64,000 bases of DNA from Lachnospiraceae bacterium (GTDB lineage Bacteria > Bacillota > Clostridia > Lachnospirales > Lachnospiraceae): the NCBI GenBank assembly GCA_022845955.1, contig AP025576.1:6882001-6946000 (forward strand), in the 5' to 3' direction. The notes under the pieces are model-generated. The model was not told the origin of the DNA, made no database searches, and saw only the letters and a list, made by a program, of their open reading frames with translations. Of this stretch, positions 50,717-59,096 are shown piece after piece. The first letter of the stretch is position 1. Every line of letters begins with the position of its first letter. The translations under genes and the position numbers were made by a program.

Positions 50717-52012
50717 CTAATTAAAATTTGGCAAATATATTTTATTAAATTCCAGCATTTCGTCACACATTTTCACAATATCTCCAATGGAAAGCTCTGA
50801 GGAGGTATGAGGATCCATCATGGCTGCCTGGTATACATGTTCCCTTTTGCCGGTAAGGGCTGCCTGGATAGTGAGAAGCTGCATATTGATATTGGTACGG
50901 TTCAGAGCGGCACATTGTTCCGGAAGCGGGCCGAAATGAGTGGGCTGGATGCCGTTTCCGTTAACCAGACAGGGAACCTCCACGCAGGCTTTTTCAGGGA
51001 GATTGTCTATCAGGAAACCGGTATTCAGTACATTTCCTGCGATTTCATAAGGAATATTCGTTTCCATGGCTTCCATTATATAAGAGGCGTATTCTCTGCT
51101 TCTTTCATGGGTCAGTGCAGAGTTTTGTATTAAATCACTCACTTCTTTCCAATACTGCGCCTTTCCGTTCGCCCAGTTTTTATAACCGTCGGTGGGAAGA
51201 TGATATTGCTCCTTTAATTCCGGATACCCTGCCTTATGATAGTATGGCACATATTCGGAGCCGTGGGAACTGGATTCTGTTACATAATAGCCGAACATTT
51301 TTAAAAACTCATATCTGACCTTATCGTTATGATCATCCATGCGTTCCATGGCTCTGCGGCGGATTTCAGGATACAGGTCCATACCATGGCGGGAAATATC
51401 CAAAAGCCAGGCCTGATGATTGATTCCGCCGATCCGGTAAATAATATCGTCAAAAGGCATACCCAGACCTTCCAGGAGTTCTTTTGCACAGACCTGGACA
51501 CTGTGGCAGAGGCCCACGCATTTAACAGAGGTGGCCTGCTGTACGGCTCCCGTGACAATACACATGGGATTTGTGTAATTGAGAAGCCAGGCATCCGGGC
51601 ATACTTCTTCCATATCCTTTGCGATATCCAGCATAACCGGTATGGTGCGCAGGCCCCGGAACAGGCCTCCCATGCCAAGCGTATCGGCAACGGTCTGATA
51701 AAGGCCGTATTTCTCCGGGATTTCAAAATCCGACACGATAAAGGGGGAATATTCTCCCACTGCAATGGCATTAATGACATAATCCGCATCCCGCAGGGCT
51801 TCCTTCCGGTCATGATATACCTCTACGTTTGCATGACCGCCAAGGTTCTCATTGAGACAGCGGAGCATGGTTTCAGACTGGCGCAGTCTTTTTTCATCAA
51901 TATCGAACAACGCGAGACTGGATTCGGCAAGAGCGGGGGTGCACATGCAGTCACCTAATACATTTTTAACAAAAATGGAACTGCCGGCACCGATAAATGT
52001 TATTTTTGGCAT
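50717..52012 (-). CDS. GH4 family NAD-dependent glycosidase, LplD-like (alpha-galacturonidase type)
   Basis: 431 residues from ATG 52012 (MPKITFIGAGSSIFVKNVLG), eight bases after GAGGG. Rossmann motif GAGSSIF at 8-14. Mn-binding C169 in GLCHSVQ and H199 in GGINHQAWLL, with NYTNPM at 145-150. GH4 enzymes use NAD and Mn in a redox-elimination mechanism. Members beside Lpl-type importers act on alpha-galacturonides. Cytosolic. An alpha-galactosidase or alpha-glucosidase activity is not excluded from sequence alone. Confidence 0.92.
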   Translation of the reverse strand: MPKITFIGAGSSIFVKNVLGDCMCTPALAESSLALFDIDEKRLRQSETMLRCLNENLGGHANVEVYHDRKEALRDADYVINAIAVGEYSPFIVSDFEIPEKYGLYQTVADTLGMGGLFRGLRTIPVMLDIAKDMEEVCPDAWLLNYTNPMCIVTGAVQQATSVKCVGLCHSVQVCAKELLEGLGMPFDDIIYRIGGINHQAWLLDISRHGMDLYPEIRRRAMERMDDHNDKVRYEFLKMFGYYVTESSSHGSEYVPYYHKAGYPELKEQYHLPTDGYKNWANGKAQYWKEVSDLIQNSALTHERSREYASYIMEAMETNIPYEIAGNVLNTGFLIDNLPEKACVEVPCLVNGNGIQPTHFGPLPEQCAALNRTNINMQLLTIQAALTGKREHVYQAAMMDPHTSSELSIGDIVKMCDEMLEFNKIYLPNFN

Positions 52013-52081
52013 AAAACCCTCTTTCCGGCGCAAAGCGCCTTTTTTTATAGCAGGCCGCAGAAGGATTCCGCGGGCTTCCTG

Positions 52082-53014
52082 TCAGTCTTTTACAGCTCCC
52101 AGCAGCATTCCTTTGATGAAATATTTCTGAAGGAACGGATATACCAGGATAATGGGGATGGTTGCCACCATGGTCACCGTCATACGGATACTTTCGCTGC
52201 TGACCGGCATTTTCTTGGCTTCATTCGCCATCTGCTGGGCCTGGGAAACCATGGCTCCGGTCTGGTATTGATTCAGTATTTTTACAAGGACCGCCTGAAG
52301 GGTTTTTAACTGGGGCTTATAGGTATAAATATAAGAATCGTACCAGGCGTTCCAATGGGAAATCGCGGAAAAAAGCAGGATGGTGGCAAGCACAGGCATA
52401 CTCAAAGGAAGCACTACCTTCAGGAAGATGGTAAATTCTCCGGCTCCCTCGCTGGCCGCAGCTTCAAACAGTTCCGCGGGAAGCCCTTCTATGTAAGTAC
52501 GCACCAGAATCATCCAGTAAATATTGATTAGCCCCGGAAAGATAAAAACCAGGAAATTATCTATGAGTCCCAGTGCCTTGATAACCATATAGGTGGGGAT
52601 CAGGCCGCCGGAAAAATACATGGTAAACACAAAGAAAAAGGTAATAGCACTTCTGTGGACCAGTTCTTTTTTGGAGAGAACATATGCCAGCATGGCAACA
52701 CAAAAAACAGTGAGGGGGACGCCTATTATGGTTCTGGCGACGGTTACTCCGAGAGAGGACAAAATCTCTTCATTCTGAAACACTGCCTTATAGCTGCTCA
52801 GATTCAGTTCCCGGGGCATAAGAAGCAGGCCTCCCCGCAGGGAATCGCCGGCATCATTGACAGAGAGCACGAAAATCTGCCAGAAGGGAAAGAATGTAAT
52901 GATAAAAATAAAAAGCAGGAAGCCATAAACCACTATCTTCCCGGCAACCTGGCCGGGAGTGGGCAGGTGCAGCCGTCTGTTGCGTAAAAATGGATTTATT
53001 TGTTGATGTTTCAT
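52082..53014 (-). CDS. Carbohydrate ABC permease, MalG type (LplC-like)
   Basis: 310 residues, six membrane segments, and the cytoplasmic EAA loop PAELFEAAASEGAGEFTIFL before LPLSMPVLATILLF. C-terminal end FLQKYFIKGMLLGAVKD is typical of the MalG half. It starts 106 bases after the other permease, with repeat copy F in the gap. The remnant at 35725-36000 is a different member of the same family. Confidence 0.93.
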   Translation of the reverse strand: MKHQQINPFLRNRRLHLPTPGQVAGKIVVYGFLLFIFIITFFPFWQIFVLSVNDAGDSLRGGLLLMPRELNLSSYKAVFQNEEILSSLGVTVARTIIGVPLTVFCVAMLAYVLSKKELVHRSAITFFFVFTMYFSGGLIPTYMVIKALGLIDNFLVFIFPGLINIYWMILVRTYIEGLPAELFEAAASEGAGEFTIFLKVVLPLSMPVLATILLFSAISHWNAWYDSYIYTYKPQLKTLQAVLVKILNQYQTGAMVSQAQQMANEAKKMPVSSESIRMTVTMVATIPIILVYPFLQKYFIKGMLLGAVKD

Positions 53015-53024
53015 AAATATCTCC

Positions 53025-53076
53025 GTAGCTGTTCAGCCTCCTCGCAGTAAATGTGCGGACCGGACTGAATAGTTAC
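53025..53076. repeat. Dispersed intergenic repeat, copy F (short)
   Basis: Ends GTAGCTGTTCAG / CTGAATAGTTAC (two mismatches to perfect inversion) with an interior that on the minus strand reads CCGGTCCGCACATTTACTGC, like copies C and D. It sits inside the Lpl-type operon between the two permease genes. Confidence 0.7.
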
Positions 53077-53120
53077 ATTCTCCTTTCATTATTTATCGGG
53101 ACCAAGCCTTTAAAGGCATG

Positions 53121-54089
53121 TTAAAAGAGGTGGCTGCCTTCCAGCTTTTTGGATATTGTGTTCACTGTGAGCACAAGGAGAAACGCAATGACTGATTTAA
53201 ACATGCTTACCGCAGAGGCATAAGAAAACATGCCGTTCTGGATACCATAGCGGAAGGTATAGGTGTCTATAACATCGGAATACTGTCGGTTCAGGGAATT
53301 ACCCAGCAGGAAATACTGATCAAAACCGGTATTAAGCAGGCTTCCGATGGAAAGAATGAGCAGTATCAGGATGGTGGGCCGTAGCAGGGGAAGCAGGATA
53401 TACCAGATTTGCTTCAGCCTGCCTGCCCCATCGACCTGGGCAGCTTCAAAGAGTTCCGGATTGATTGCGGAAATCGCGGCCAGATACATAATGGAGTTAT
53501 ACCCCATATCCTTCCAGGTGTTGGAAAGTGCTACAATCAGCCAGAAGTGTTTGCCCTCCTGGAGGAAAAAAATACCTTCATCAATAAAACCGCAGGCCAT
53601 CAAAAGCTGATTCAGAAGCCCTTCTGAGGACAACAGTGTCACAATGATATTGGCTGCAATCACCCAGGATATAAAGTAGGGCAGATAAGAAACAGTCTGT
53701 ACTACACGTTTGAAAAACCGGCCTTTAACCTCATTCAGGGCAATTGCAATAAATATCGGGATAACAAAACCTATGCTCAGTGTCAGAATACTGGAGCATA
53801 ACGTATTCCTAAGTACATTGAGGAAATCCTGGCCTGAGAAAAAATACCGGAACCAGCGCAGACCTACAAATTCACTTCCGAAGAAGTTAGACCAGAAATT
53901 ACCCAGGGAAGGCTGATAATCAATAAAGGCCATATAAAGCCCGGCCATCGGCCCATATGCGAACAGCAGCGCCCAGAGGATTCCGGGTATCAGCATGAGG
54001 TATAAGGTGCGCTGCCGCTTCATAAGACGATGCCTCGTCTGCCTTCGCTCCCATCTGTCTCCGGTAGTTTTTTCCATTCCCGTTTTCAA
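53121..54089 (-). CDS. Carbohydrate ABC permease, MalF/UgpA type (LplB-like)
   Basis: 322 residues with six membrane segments. A basic N-terminus (to about residue 28) precedes LYLMLIPGILWALLFAYGPM. The EAA loop is AINPELFEAAQVDGAGRLKQIWY then ILLPLLRPTILILLIL. The end has ISKKLEGSHLF, as in LplB. It partners the MalG-type permease at 52082 and the lipoprotein at 49058. GGAGG lies a few bases before the ATG. It is the first gene of the operon and divergent from the YesN-like regulator. Confidence 0.93.
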   Translation of the reverse strand: MKTGMEKTTGDRWERRQTRHRLMKRQRTLYLMLIPGILWALLFAYGPMAGLYMAFIDYQPSLGNFWSNFFGSEFVGLRWFRYFFSGQDFLNVLRNTLCSSILTLSIGFVIPIFIAIALNEVKGRFFKRVVQTVSYLPYFISWVIAANIIVTLLSSEGLLNQLLMACGFIDEGIFFLQEGKHFWLIVALSNTWKDMGYNSIMYLAAISAINPELFEAAQVDGAGRLKQIWYILLPLLRPTILILLILSIGSLLNTGFDQYFLLGNSLNRQYSDVIDTYTFRYGIQNGMFSYASAVSMFKSVIAFLLVLTVNTISKKLEGSHLF

Positions 54090-54186
54090 TGCTTTCCCTC
54101 CTTGGTCAAATTGTATTATTACATCACTTTCAAGACCTGATTATAGTGAATTATACACAATATTTCCATAACGAAAATCACCGATT

Positions 54187-54250
54187 CATAACCGAAACGT
54201 ACGGTTATGGGGCATGGATTCTTGAATTCCTGTAAATTATGTTATATGAT
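54187..54250 (+). promoter_or_regulatory. Promoter and inverted repeat in the divergent Lpl/YesN region
   Basis: For the regulator gene: TTGAAT (54222-54227), 17-base spacer, TATGAT (54245-54250). Upstream is a perfect inverted repeat CATAACCG-N7-CGGTTATG (54187-54209), with a further CCATAACGAAA at 54165-54175 repeating the left half. These are candidate sites for the YesN-like regulator acting on both directions. Confidence 0.6.
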
Positions 54251-54297
54251 GCATTTGTGAAAGTGTCTATTCAGGGAAGAATTCAGGGGGAACAGAT

Positions 54298-55896
54298 ATG
54301 TACCGTATTTTATTGGTTGACGATGAGTGGCTGGAATTGGATACTTTAAAAAATTATATACCCTGGACGGATATGGGTTTCCAGGTTGCGGGAACGGCAG
54401 AAAACGGCAAGGCCGCCCTGCGGCTGTTAGAGGAATTGGATCTTCAGCTGGGGGATGGTACGGATGGAAGGCATTTGCCGGATGTGGTGCTGACGGATGT
54501 TAAAATGCCGGTGATGGATGGGCTTGTATTCAGCAGAACGGTACATGAACGATATCCGGACATGCAGATTGTCTTTTTAAGCGGTTACAATGATTTTGAA
54601 TATGTAAGATCAGCACTTTCAGTAGAAGCCTGCGGGTATATATTAAAGCCGCTGGATTTGGAAGAATTGAAAAAAACCATGGAAAAGGTCCGGGAGAAAT
54701 GTTCCCGCACATTTCAGGAAAAGGCATCCCGCGCATTGGTGACTGCGGAAAATCTGAAAAACTGCATTGGCTTCAGTATGGGAGAGAAGGAAGCGCTTTG
54801 GGAAGATATCTGCCGTTCCTGTAATGCCATTCTTCACTGCAGCCCAGAAAACAGGACGTTTTATACAGGAATGCTTTCCATTGATGAATACCGGTTTCTG
54901 TCAGGATATGAATCCAATGGGAAAGATATCCTGAACGCCATACATATGGCAATCCGGAGGCTTACCAATAAAAGAATCCTGCCTCTGCATATCAATGACA
55001 GCAGCTATCTTTTTTTATCCGAGTCGGATCCTAAAAATGCGGCGGCGCAATTTATGAAACAAGAAGGGGAAGCGGCAAGGTGGACTACCATATGCCTGTA
55101 TGAAAACAGGCAGTCCCTGGAACATCTGCCCGTTTTATGCGGAGAAATGGACCGATACCGCAGGTGGTACGTTAAGTTGTATGGATCCGGTCATATTATC
55201 GTCTGCGGCAGGCCGGAGAAGGACGCTTATATTCAGGCAGAAGGAGAACCGGCGGATTATGAAATGCTGCTTTCCTTCCTCCAGAATGGAGAAAAGGAAA
55301 AGATAAAAGAATGGCTGGATACTTTTTTTCTGAAGTGCCCTGCAGGGGATGGCGATATCAGCAGGGATGCCTTTGAGCTGACCGAGAAAATCTATTCCTC
55401 CGTGACGGCAGCGAATCCCGCTGCCGAGGAACAGATGGAGGGAAAAGCAGGATTATATGGAAGGCTTTCGGCTGCCGAGGGCCTTTCCCTGATTAAGGAA
55501 ATCCTGGAGCAGTTTCTGGAGAAAACAGCGGACATTCTTGTTGGACTCTCCGGGGACAGGAGGCTGGAGGTGGTTAACCGTGTCCGGTATTTAATTGAGG
55601 AGGAATTTAACGTACCTTTGACAATAGAGTATCTGGCGGAAAAGGTTTATATGTCGCCCAATTATCTGCGTACACTGTTCAAGGATTATACGGGGGAGAC
55701 GGTATTGGAGTATATGACCAGGACGCGGATTAACCGTTCGGTAGAGCTTCTGCGGGAGACAAATATGCGGGTCAATGATATTTCCAGAAAAGTGGGGTAC
55801 GAAAACCCCTCCCATTACTGCGCGGTGTTCCGGAAATTTATGGGTGTGACACCGAATCAGTTCAGGAACAGACTGACAGGAGGAAGAAAAAGTTGA
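54298..55896 (+). CDS. YesN-like response regulator (receiver + AraC HTH)
   Basis: 532 residues. Receiver (about 1-125) with D8-D9, phospho-acceptor D67 in PDVVLTDVKMPVMDGLVF and K in YILKPLD. A small extra loop (LQLGDGTDGRHL) precedes the strand with D67. The middle is a long linker domain typical of the group. C-terminal AraC domain (about 425-528): YLAEKVYMSPNYLRTLFKDY and VNDISRKVGYENPSHYCAVF, then MGVTPNQFRN. GGGGG lies eight bases before the ATG. It overlaps the kinase start by 4 bases and probably activates the importer operon. Confidence 0.95.
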   Translation: MYRILLVDDEWLELDTLKNYIPWTDMGFQVAGTAENGKAALRLLEELDLQLGDGTDGRHLPDVVLTDVKMPVMDGLVFSRTVHERYPDMQIVFLSGYNDFEYVRSALSVEACGYILKPLDLEELKKTMEKVREKCSRTFQEKASRALVTAENLKNCIGFSMGEKEALWEDICRSCNAILHCSPENRTFYTGMLSIDEYRFLSGYESNGKDILNAIHMAIRRLTNKRILPLHINDSSYLFLSESDPKNAAAQFMKQEGEAARWTTICLYENRQSLEHLPVLCGEMDRYRRWYVKLYGSGHIIVCGRPEKDAYIQAEGEPADYEMLLSFLQNGEKEKIKEWLDTFFLKCPAGDGDISRDAFELTEKIYSSVTAANPAAEEQMEGKAGLYGRLSAAEGLSLIKEILEQFLEKTADILVGLSGDRRLEVVNRVRYLIEEEFNVPLTIEYLAEKVYMSPNYLRTLFKDYTGETVLEYMTRTRINRSVELLRETNMRVNDISRKVGYENPSHYCAVFRKFMGVTPNQFRNRLTGGRKS

Positions 55897-57626
55897 TAAA
55901 CAGACTGAAGGCGTTGTTTTATAATCTGCCCATGATGGGAAAGCTTCTGATATTGCTTATTCTCTGCTCCCTGCTTCCCCTTATGGTTATATCGGTTTAT
56001 TCCTTTACATCGGCTAAGAACCAGCTTCTGGAGCAGACTTATGATAATATGAACCACATGAACCAGCAGATTAATAATAATATCAGCAGCCAGTTGGACA
56101 GCTTTCATCAGATTTCAGGAATGCTCTATACAAATGCAACTTTAAAGGCTTATCTGACACGGGAGTATAATCAGGATATCGATTTTGTAGAGGCCTACAG
56201 CTATATTAACGACCTTTTTTTCGGACTGATGGCAGCAAACAGCAACGTTGATGGAATTACGGTATATGTTTTCAATAATACCATTCCTACAGACGGCGTA
56301 TTCGTAAAATATTTATTTGATACAAAGGCCTCTCCGGAGTGGGTGAGAAAGCTGGATCAGAGTTATGGTAATGTGGTTTATACTGGTATTACACTGAATG
56401 ACAGGAAGGAACGGGTATTTTCCCTGGCACGTATCATGAATTTCAGCAGCCTGAATTACCCTTACGGCGTACTTACCATTTCTGTGAAGGAAGATTACCT
56501 TTATTCTATGATACGGCAGGAATCGGAAGGAAAAAGCATCTATGTGGTAGACGAAAAGGGGGACATCCTATCCACAAGGGATAAAAACCTGATATCCGGG
56601 AAGCTTTCGGAGGTCCTGGGGGTGGCGATCCCCATGGAGGATGCCGCGGGCCGGCTTGTTATGGATATTCAGGGAAAACGTTCCCTGGTGGTGTTTAACC
56701 GGATGGATCAGGGCTGGAGAACGGTATCCATAGTGCCGGTAAATGATATCCTGCGGGAGACAAGGCGGTCCGCCAGCCGGATCCTTATGATGGCTGGCTT
56801 GAGTTTTCTGCTGGCGCTGATATTGATTGTTTTCATAGCAAAATATCTGACGGGGAGGATCCGGAACCTGACAGGGCAGGTTGCTCTGATAGAAAGGGAG
56901 GATTTCAGCGGGAAAATAGAAATCAAGGGAAATGATGAAATCGGACAGCTATCCCATGCTTTTAACCGGATGACGGATCAGCTGAACCGGTTGATCAATG
57001 AACTGTATAAAAAAGAGATTACCCGAAGGGATGCCGAGTTGTATGCTCTTCAAAGCCAGATTAACCCTCATTTTCTTTATAACACCCTTTCTGTGATATC
57101 TTCCCTTGCCATACGGAAAGGGGATGGGGAAATAAGCGGTATTATCAATCATCTCTCAGCTTTTTACAAAACTTCGCTGAATAAGGGAATGCGCTATATA
57201 ACTGTGGGAAATGAACTGGACATTACCAGGCACTACCTGGCAATCCAGCATATGCGTTTCCGGGATCATTTCCGGGAAAGCTACGAGGTGGATGAGACCC
57301 TTTTCCCATGCAGGACGTTGAAGCTGGTCCTCCAGCCGTTTATTGAAAATGCAATCAACCATGCCGTATGTGAGCGGGAGGAGCCGCTCCATATCATAAT
57401 CCGTGTTTTTTGTGAAGAAAACAGGATATGTTATGAAGTGGAGGATGACGGAGCCGGAATTGAGGAAGAGAAAATGGAGAGGCTGGTTACCGGGCAGCCG
57501 GAAGCCGGATATGGTATTTATAATGTAAATGAGAGGATACAGCTGGCTTATGGAAGGGATTATGGTGTTTCCATCCGGAGTTTTCTGGGGAAAGGGACAA
57601 AGGTAAAAATAACGATACCGTTGTAG
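55893..57626 (+). CDS. YesM-like sensor histidine kinase
   Basis: 577 residues: membrane segment at about 15-37, a large extracellular dCACHE-like sensor, second segment at about 295-312, HAMP (LTGRIRNLTGQVALIEREDF), His-kinase block LYALQSQINPHFLYNTLSVI with the acceptor His, and HATPase with LVLQPFIENAINHAV, DDGAGIEEE and GYGIYNVNERIQLAYG. This class senses extracellular or binding-protein-presented sugars. The start (TTGATAAACAGACTG) lies on TTG, coupled to the regulator by overlap. Confidence 0.95.
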   Translation: MINRLKALFYNLPMMGKLLILLILCSLLPLMVISVYSFTSAKNQLLEQTYDNMNHMNQQINNNISSQLDSFHQISGMLYTNATLKAYLTREYNQDIDFVEAYSYINDLFFGLMAANSNVDGITVYVFNNTIPTDGVFVKYLFDTKASPEWVRKLDQSYGNVVYTGITLNDRKERVFSLARIMNFSSLNYPYGVLTISVKEDYLYSMIRQESEGKSIYVVDEKGDILSTRDKNLISGKLSEVLGVAIPMEDAAGRLVMDIQGKRSLVVFNRMDQGWRTVSIVPVNDILRETRRSASRILMMAGLSFLLALILIVFIAKYLTGRIRNLTGQVALIEREDFSGKIEIKGNDEIGQLSHAFNRMTDQLNRLINELYKKEITRRDAELYALQSQINPHFLYNTLSVISSLAIRKGDGEISGIINHLSAFYKTSLNKGMRYITVGNELDITRHYLAIQHMRFRDHFRESYEVDETLFPCRTLKLVLQPFIENAINHAVCEREEPLHIIIRVFCEENRICYEVEDDGAGIEEEKMERLVTGQPEAGYGIYNVNERIQLAYGRDYGVSIRSFLGKGTKVKITIPL

Positions 57627-57650
57627 GAGGGGAAGCCGCAGGGCATAAAA

Positions 57651-57745
57651 GGCCGTCTGAGCTGTTACGAAGTAGTTACTGTTCACTCAGTACAGTGCAT
57701 TTACTGCACAGTACGTGAGAAAGTGATTCAAGAGTGCATAAATCC
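57651..57745 (+). repeat. Dispersed intergenic repeat, copy G
   Basis: Starts GGCCGTCTGAGCTGTTAC, as the right arm of copy E, then GTTACTGTTCACTCAGTACA, TGCATTTACTGCACAGTACG and TGAGAAAGTGATTCAAGAGTG as in A and B. The right end is missing. It lies between the YesM-like gene and mgsA. Confidence 0.75.
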
Positions 57746-57774
57746 GTACCGGACTTTTTTGTCGATACCCTCTC

Positions 57775-57803
57775 TTGCATTTTTAGGGCGTTTCCTGTAT
57801 AGT
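57775..57803 (+). promoter_or_regulatory. mgsA promoter and leader hairpin
   Basis: TTGCAT (57775-57780), 17 bases, TATAGT (57798-57803). A TATGGAC-N6-GTCCATA hairpin (57840-57859) touches the ribosome site AAAGGAGG. Confidence 0.65.
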
Positions 57804-57874
57804 GAAAGACGTAGGCAGAAAGATAAACATACAAACGTATATGGACAGGTAGGTCCATAAAGGAGGAAACGTTT

Positions 57875-58348
57875 ATGATGAACGAAGAGTTTCTCACTCT
57901 CACAATCGGAAAGCAGAAAAACATTGCCCTTATTGCCCACGACAGCAAAAAGCCTGAGCTTATCAGCTGGTGTGAAGAGCATAAGGATATCCTTAAAAAC
58001 CATTTTCTGTGCGGCACAGGAACAACGGCAAGGATGATTACCGATAAAACCGGCCTCCCCGTAAAAGGCTATAACAGCGGCCCCCTTGGAGGTGACCAGC
58101 AGATCGGTGCCAGAATCGTAGAAGGCCGCATTGACTTTGTGATTTTCTTCTCCGATCCCTTAACTGCACAGCCCCACGACCCGGATGTGAAAGCCCTTCT
58201 CCGGATTGCCCAGGTTTATGATATCCCCATTGCCAATAACAGGGCCACGGCGGACTTCTTAATAACCAGCACCCTTATGGATCAGGAATACGACCATCCC
58301 ATTGTGAATTTTAAAAGGAATATTGAACACAGGGCCAATACCCTGTAG
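57875..58348 (+). CDS. mgsA: Methylglyoxal synthase
   Basis: 157 residues, the complete family length. It converts dihydroxyacetone phosphate to methylglyoxal and phosphate, bypassing lower glycolysis. Conserved blocks: NIALIAHDSKKPEL, LCGTGTTARMI (phosphate), GYNSGPLGGDQQIGARIVEG (catalytic Asp in GGDQQ), FFSDPLTAQPHDPDVKALLR and ANNRATADFLI. ATG at 57875 follows AAAGGAGG; a second ATG is the next codon. Own promoter and a strong terminator make it monocistronic. Confidence 0.97.
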   Translation: MMNEEFLTLTIGKQKNIALIAHDSKKPELISWCEEHKDILKNHFLCGTGTTARMITDKTGLPVKGYNSGPLGGDQQIGARIVEGRIDFVIFFSDPLTAQPHDPDVKALLRIAQVYDIPIANNRATADFLITSTLMDQEYDHPIVNFKRNIEHRANTL

Positions 58349-58351
58349 ACC

Positions 58352-58402
58352 AAACCGCCGTTCCCCGGATTGCAAAGGATGTAATCCGGGGAACGGCGGT
58401 TT
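58352..58402 (+). terminator. mgsA terminator
   Basis: Perfect 20-bp stem starting AAACCGCCGTTCCCCGGATT with an 11-base loop, trailing TTTCTGATT. It can also act for the convergent tadA transcript (AAACC... reads GGTTT). Confidence 0.85.
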
Positions 58403-58449
58403 CTGATTATCCGTAAATTCACCAGGGGCGGCTTTGCTGGGCGGATAAT

Positions 58450-58941
58450 TTATTGTTTGGTTTTACGTGCCTTTCTTTCTTCTTTCACACGCACGCGCAG
58501 TTCTTTGAAGAACCGGGTAAGCATGTCGCTGCATTGTTGTTCCAGGATTCCTCTGGTTACTTTTACCTGATGGTTGAAGGAGGGGTTTTCCAGGATGTTG
58601 AGTATGGATCCGGCGCAGCCGGCCTTGGGGTTCATGCAGCCAATGACAACCTCGGGGATGCGGGCCTGGACGATGGCGCCGGAGCACATCTGACAGGGTT
58701 CCAGGGTTACGTAGAGGGTGCAGTCCTCCAGGCGCCAGTCGCCGATTTTTTTGCTGGCTTTGTTGATAGCGGTAATTTCGGCGTGGGCCAGGGTGTTTTT
58801 GTCAGTGTTGCGGCGGTTATAACCTCTGCCGATGATTTTATCCTGGTGGACTATGATACAGCCGATGGGGACTTCCCCGAGGGCATATGCTTTTTGGGCC
58901 TGGGTGAGGGCGGCTTTCATGTATTTTTCTTGTGGGGTCAT
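58450..58941 (-). CDS. tadA: tRNA adenosine(34) deaminase TadA
   Basis: 163 residues. Zinc and catalytic residues: H53-A-E55 in LAHAEITAIN and P-C83-x-x-C86 in LEPCQMCSGAIV. It deaminates the wobble adenosine of tRNA-Arg(ACG) to inosine. The start MTPQEKYMKAALTQAQKAYA and the C-terminal RFFKELR segment fit TadA. Essential in most bacteria. It is divergent from the NrdG-like gene. Confidence 0.96.
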   Translation of the reverse strand: MTPQEKYMKAALTQAQKAYALGEVPIGCIIVHQDKIIGRGYNRRNTDKNTLAHAEITAINKASKKIGDWRLEDCTLYVTLEPCQMCSGAIVQARIPEVVIGCMNPKAGCAGSILNILENPSFNHQVKVTRGILEQQCSDMLTRFFKELRVRVKEERKARKTKQ

Positions 58942-58973
58942 AGGGCGTTGGTCCTTTCTTGGGTAGGGTTATT

Positions 58974-59023
58974 GGGGAGGGCAAGGGGGCAGGGTTGTGG
59001 AGAGGCGGGGGGTGGGGTATAAT
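58974..59023 (+). promoter_or_regulatory. G-rich promoter of the NrdG-like gene, potential G-quadruplex
   Basis: TTGTGG (58995-59000), 17 bases, TATAAT (59018-59023). Directly upstream GGGGAGGGCAAGGGGGCAGG and G (58974-58994) has four G-runs with short loops, and the spacer itself is GGCGGGGGGTGGGG. The non-template strand could fold into a G-quadruplex covering the promoter. Confidence 0.6.
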
Positions 59024-59096
59024 GGGGAGGTAATAAAGTATCAGGGGCGCCGCCCGGCTCGTTGTTAGATAAAAGTGTACCAAGAAAGAGGATAAA

